From assembly GCA_035582835.1 (NCBI GenBank), contig JAYKAV010003129.1:343451-407450 (forward strand): a stretch of DNA of 64,000 nucleotides, given 5' to 3'. This DNA is from Phoebastria nigripes. Lineage: Eukaryota; Chordata; Aves; Procellariiformes; Diomedeidae. The notes below the pieces were generated by a model. It saw only the letters and a list, made by a program, of their open reading frames with translations. It was not told where the DNA came from and did not search any database. Every line of letters begins with the position of its first letter. Positions within the stretch are counted from its first letter, which is position 1. Shown here in pieces: positions 63,143-64,000 of the stretch. The position numbers and the translations under genes were made by a program.

Positions 63143-64000
63143 TAATGGCTTCTAAAGAAGCAGAGCCTATCCCAGTCAACACAAAATACAATGGGTTATT
63201 TCAGCCAGTCCACACTCTGTGTATGACCCCAGAGTTGTATCAGCAAATCTCTAGCGGGAATTTTTTTTGCTCTTTACTGATATTAGCTCCATAAAGCCAT
63301 GCAGCTCTGCAAGACCACACCAGAGTCATCCACCGCTAACTAAAGAATTAACTAAATTCTAAACAAAGGGTATTCTGACTGATGACGTCTTATCTGGAAA
63401 GAAGCCAGCGTTAGATTCAGCCTGAGTTTACCAGTTAGGTAAGGGAAAAACATGGGAAACATTAACCGAGAATCTCACATTGCCGCTGGTGGGAAAAGAT
63501 TCATTCTTTTTATTGTGTTATGCTGCTTAAAATCTGCCTTTTTCTGCATATATTAAGTAAGTGATAATTCACATCATGTTTTCTTTAATGAATGAGATAG
63601 AAATGCATTCCATTTCTACATAAATTACAAGCATTTATACTCTAAACAACTGAATAGTTATTTGCTAAATTATAATGATGCAGCTCTAGTCCAACTGATG
63701 TCAATAGGATTACTCATGTGAGCAATTGCTTGTCGATGTGATTAAGGGGTCACTCACTAATGGCAAATAAGACACCGTTTGCAGAACACTGCTATAAAAG
63801 TCCCACAGTGCTTTAAAAACAATGGCCAGCTTTCCACAGTTGTTTTCCACATTAATGCAGGGACATCTCCCGGCGCAGAAGGCTGCTCCCCTGGCAGCAC
63901 CACGAGCCCTTGGACGTGCACTCCCTGGGCCTCTCTCCTAGGGAGCTCGTGGATCCAGCCCTGAGCACCTCTGTGCCGAGGTGCATCACATTCCCCTTCG
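63143..64000. other. Unique sequence to window end, GC-rich last 150 bases
   Basis: No gene was recognised. The last 150 bases turn GC-rich and contain a short perfect hairpin, listed separately. An 8-bp inverted pair CCACGAGC (63900-63907) and GCTCGTGG (63945-63952) also lies here. Confidence 0.5.
63965..63984. repeat. 7-bp GC-rich hairpin
   Basis: GCACCTC (63965-63971) and GAGGTGC (63978-63984) are perfect complements around a 6-base loop. It is a small structure with no transcription context. Confidence 0.6.

Noticed and set aside
1..64000. CRISPR arrays, rRNA, tRNA, operons or bacterial mobile elements
   Set aside because: No regularly spaced repeats, no cloverleaf candidates and no dense same-strand coding. 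The content is that of a vertebrate nuclear genome.

Overview
The window looks like nuclear DNA from a bird. The evidence is the repeat content: several CR1 non-LTR retrotransposon copies with the avian-style ATTCTATG-type 3' end, two much older CR1 relics, and one solo endogenous-retrovirus LTR of a layout common in bird genomes. There are no operons, Shine-Dalgarno sites, rRNA or tRNA genes. Almost all open frames are short and scattered over both strands. I could not identify any known protein-coding gene, so the window is most likely intergenic or a set of long introns. Roughly fifty isolated single-base Ns suggest a draft assembly or masked ambiguous bases.

Layout. 1-6.6 kb is unique sequence with a short direct repeat, a (CCTCT)n microsatellite and a GC-rich patch near 3.8-4.15 kb. 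6.6-7.65 kb is a CR1 element with a decayed reverse-transcriptase reading frame fused by an internal deletion to its 3' end. 7.65-22.6 kb is unique sequence with two spliceable-looking open segments on the minus strand (8.4-8.6 and 17.7-17.8 kb) and an AT-rich block near 13.6-14.07 kb that resembles a conserved non-coding element. 22.6-22.86 kb is a CR1 tail (minus). 24-26 kb holds two phase-compatible candidate exons on the minus strand. 29.8 kb is a 45-bp CR1 end, and 33.84-34.37 kb is a CR1 copy with internal deletions (minus).

34.4-44.3 kb holds a perfect 11-bp hairpin at 35.63 kb, an unrecognised 140-codon open frame followed closely by AATAAA at 36.6-37.1 kb, and a possible regulatory block beside a CpG-dense patch at 40.67-40.96 kb. 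44.34-44.63 kb is an ancient CR1 relic. 44.6-60 kb is mostly unique sequence with a possible MIR-like remnant. 60.0-63.15 kb is a repeat cluster: solo LTR, ancient CR1 relic, then a younger CR1 tail on the minus strand.

No gene network can be described. The candidate exons rest on splice-site pairs plus open frames only, and such pseudo-exons are expected by chance in 64 kb, so their confidence is low. I found no convincing undescribed system. The leads most worth checking are the paired minus-strand exons at 24-26 kb, the 8.4 kb exon, the 36.6 kb open frame and the two suspected conserved non-coding blocks.
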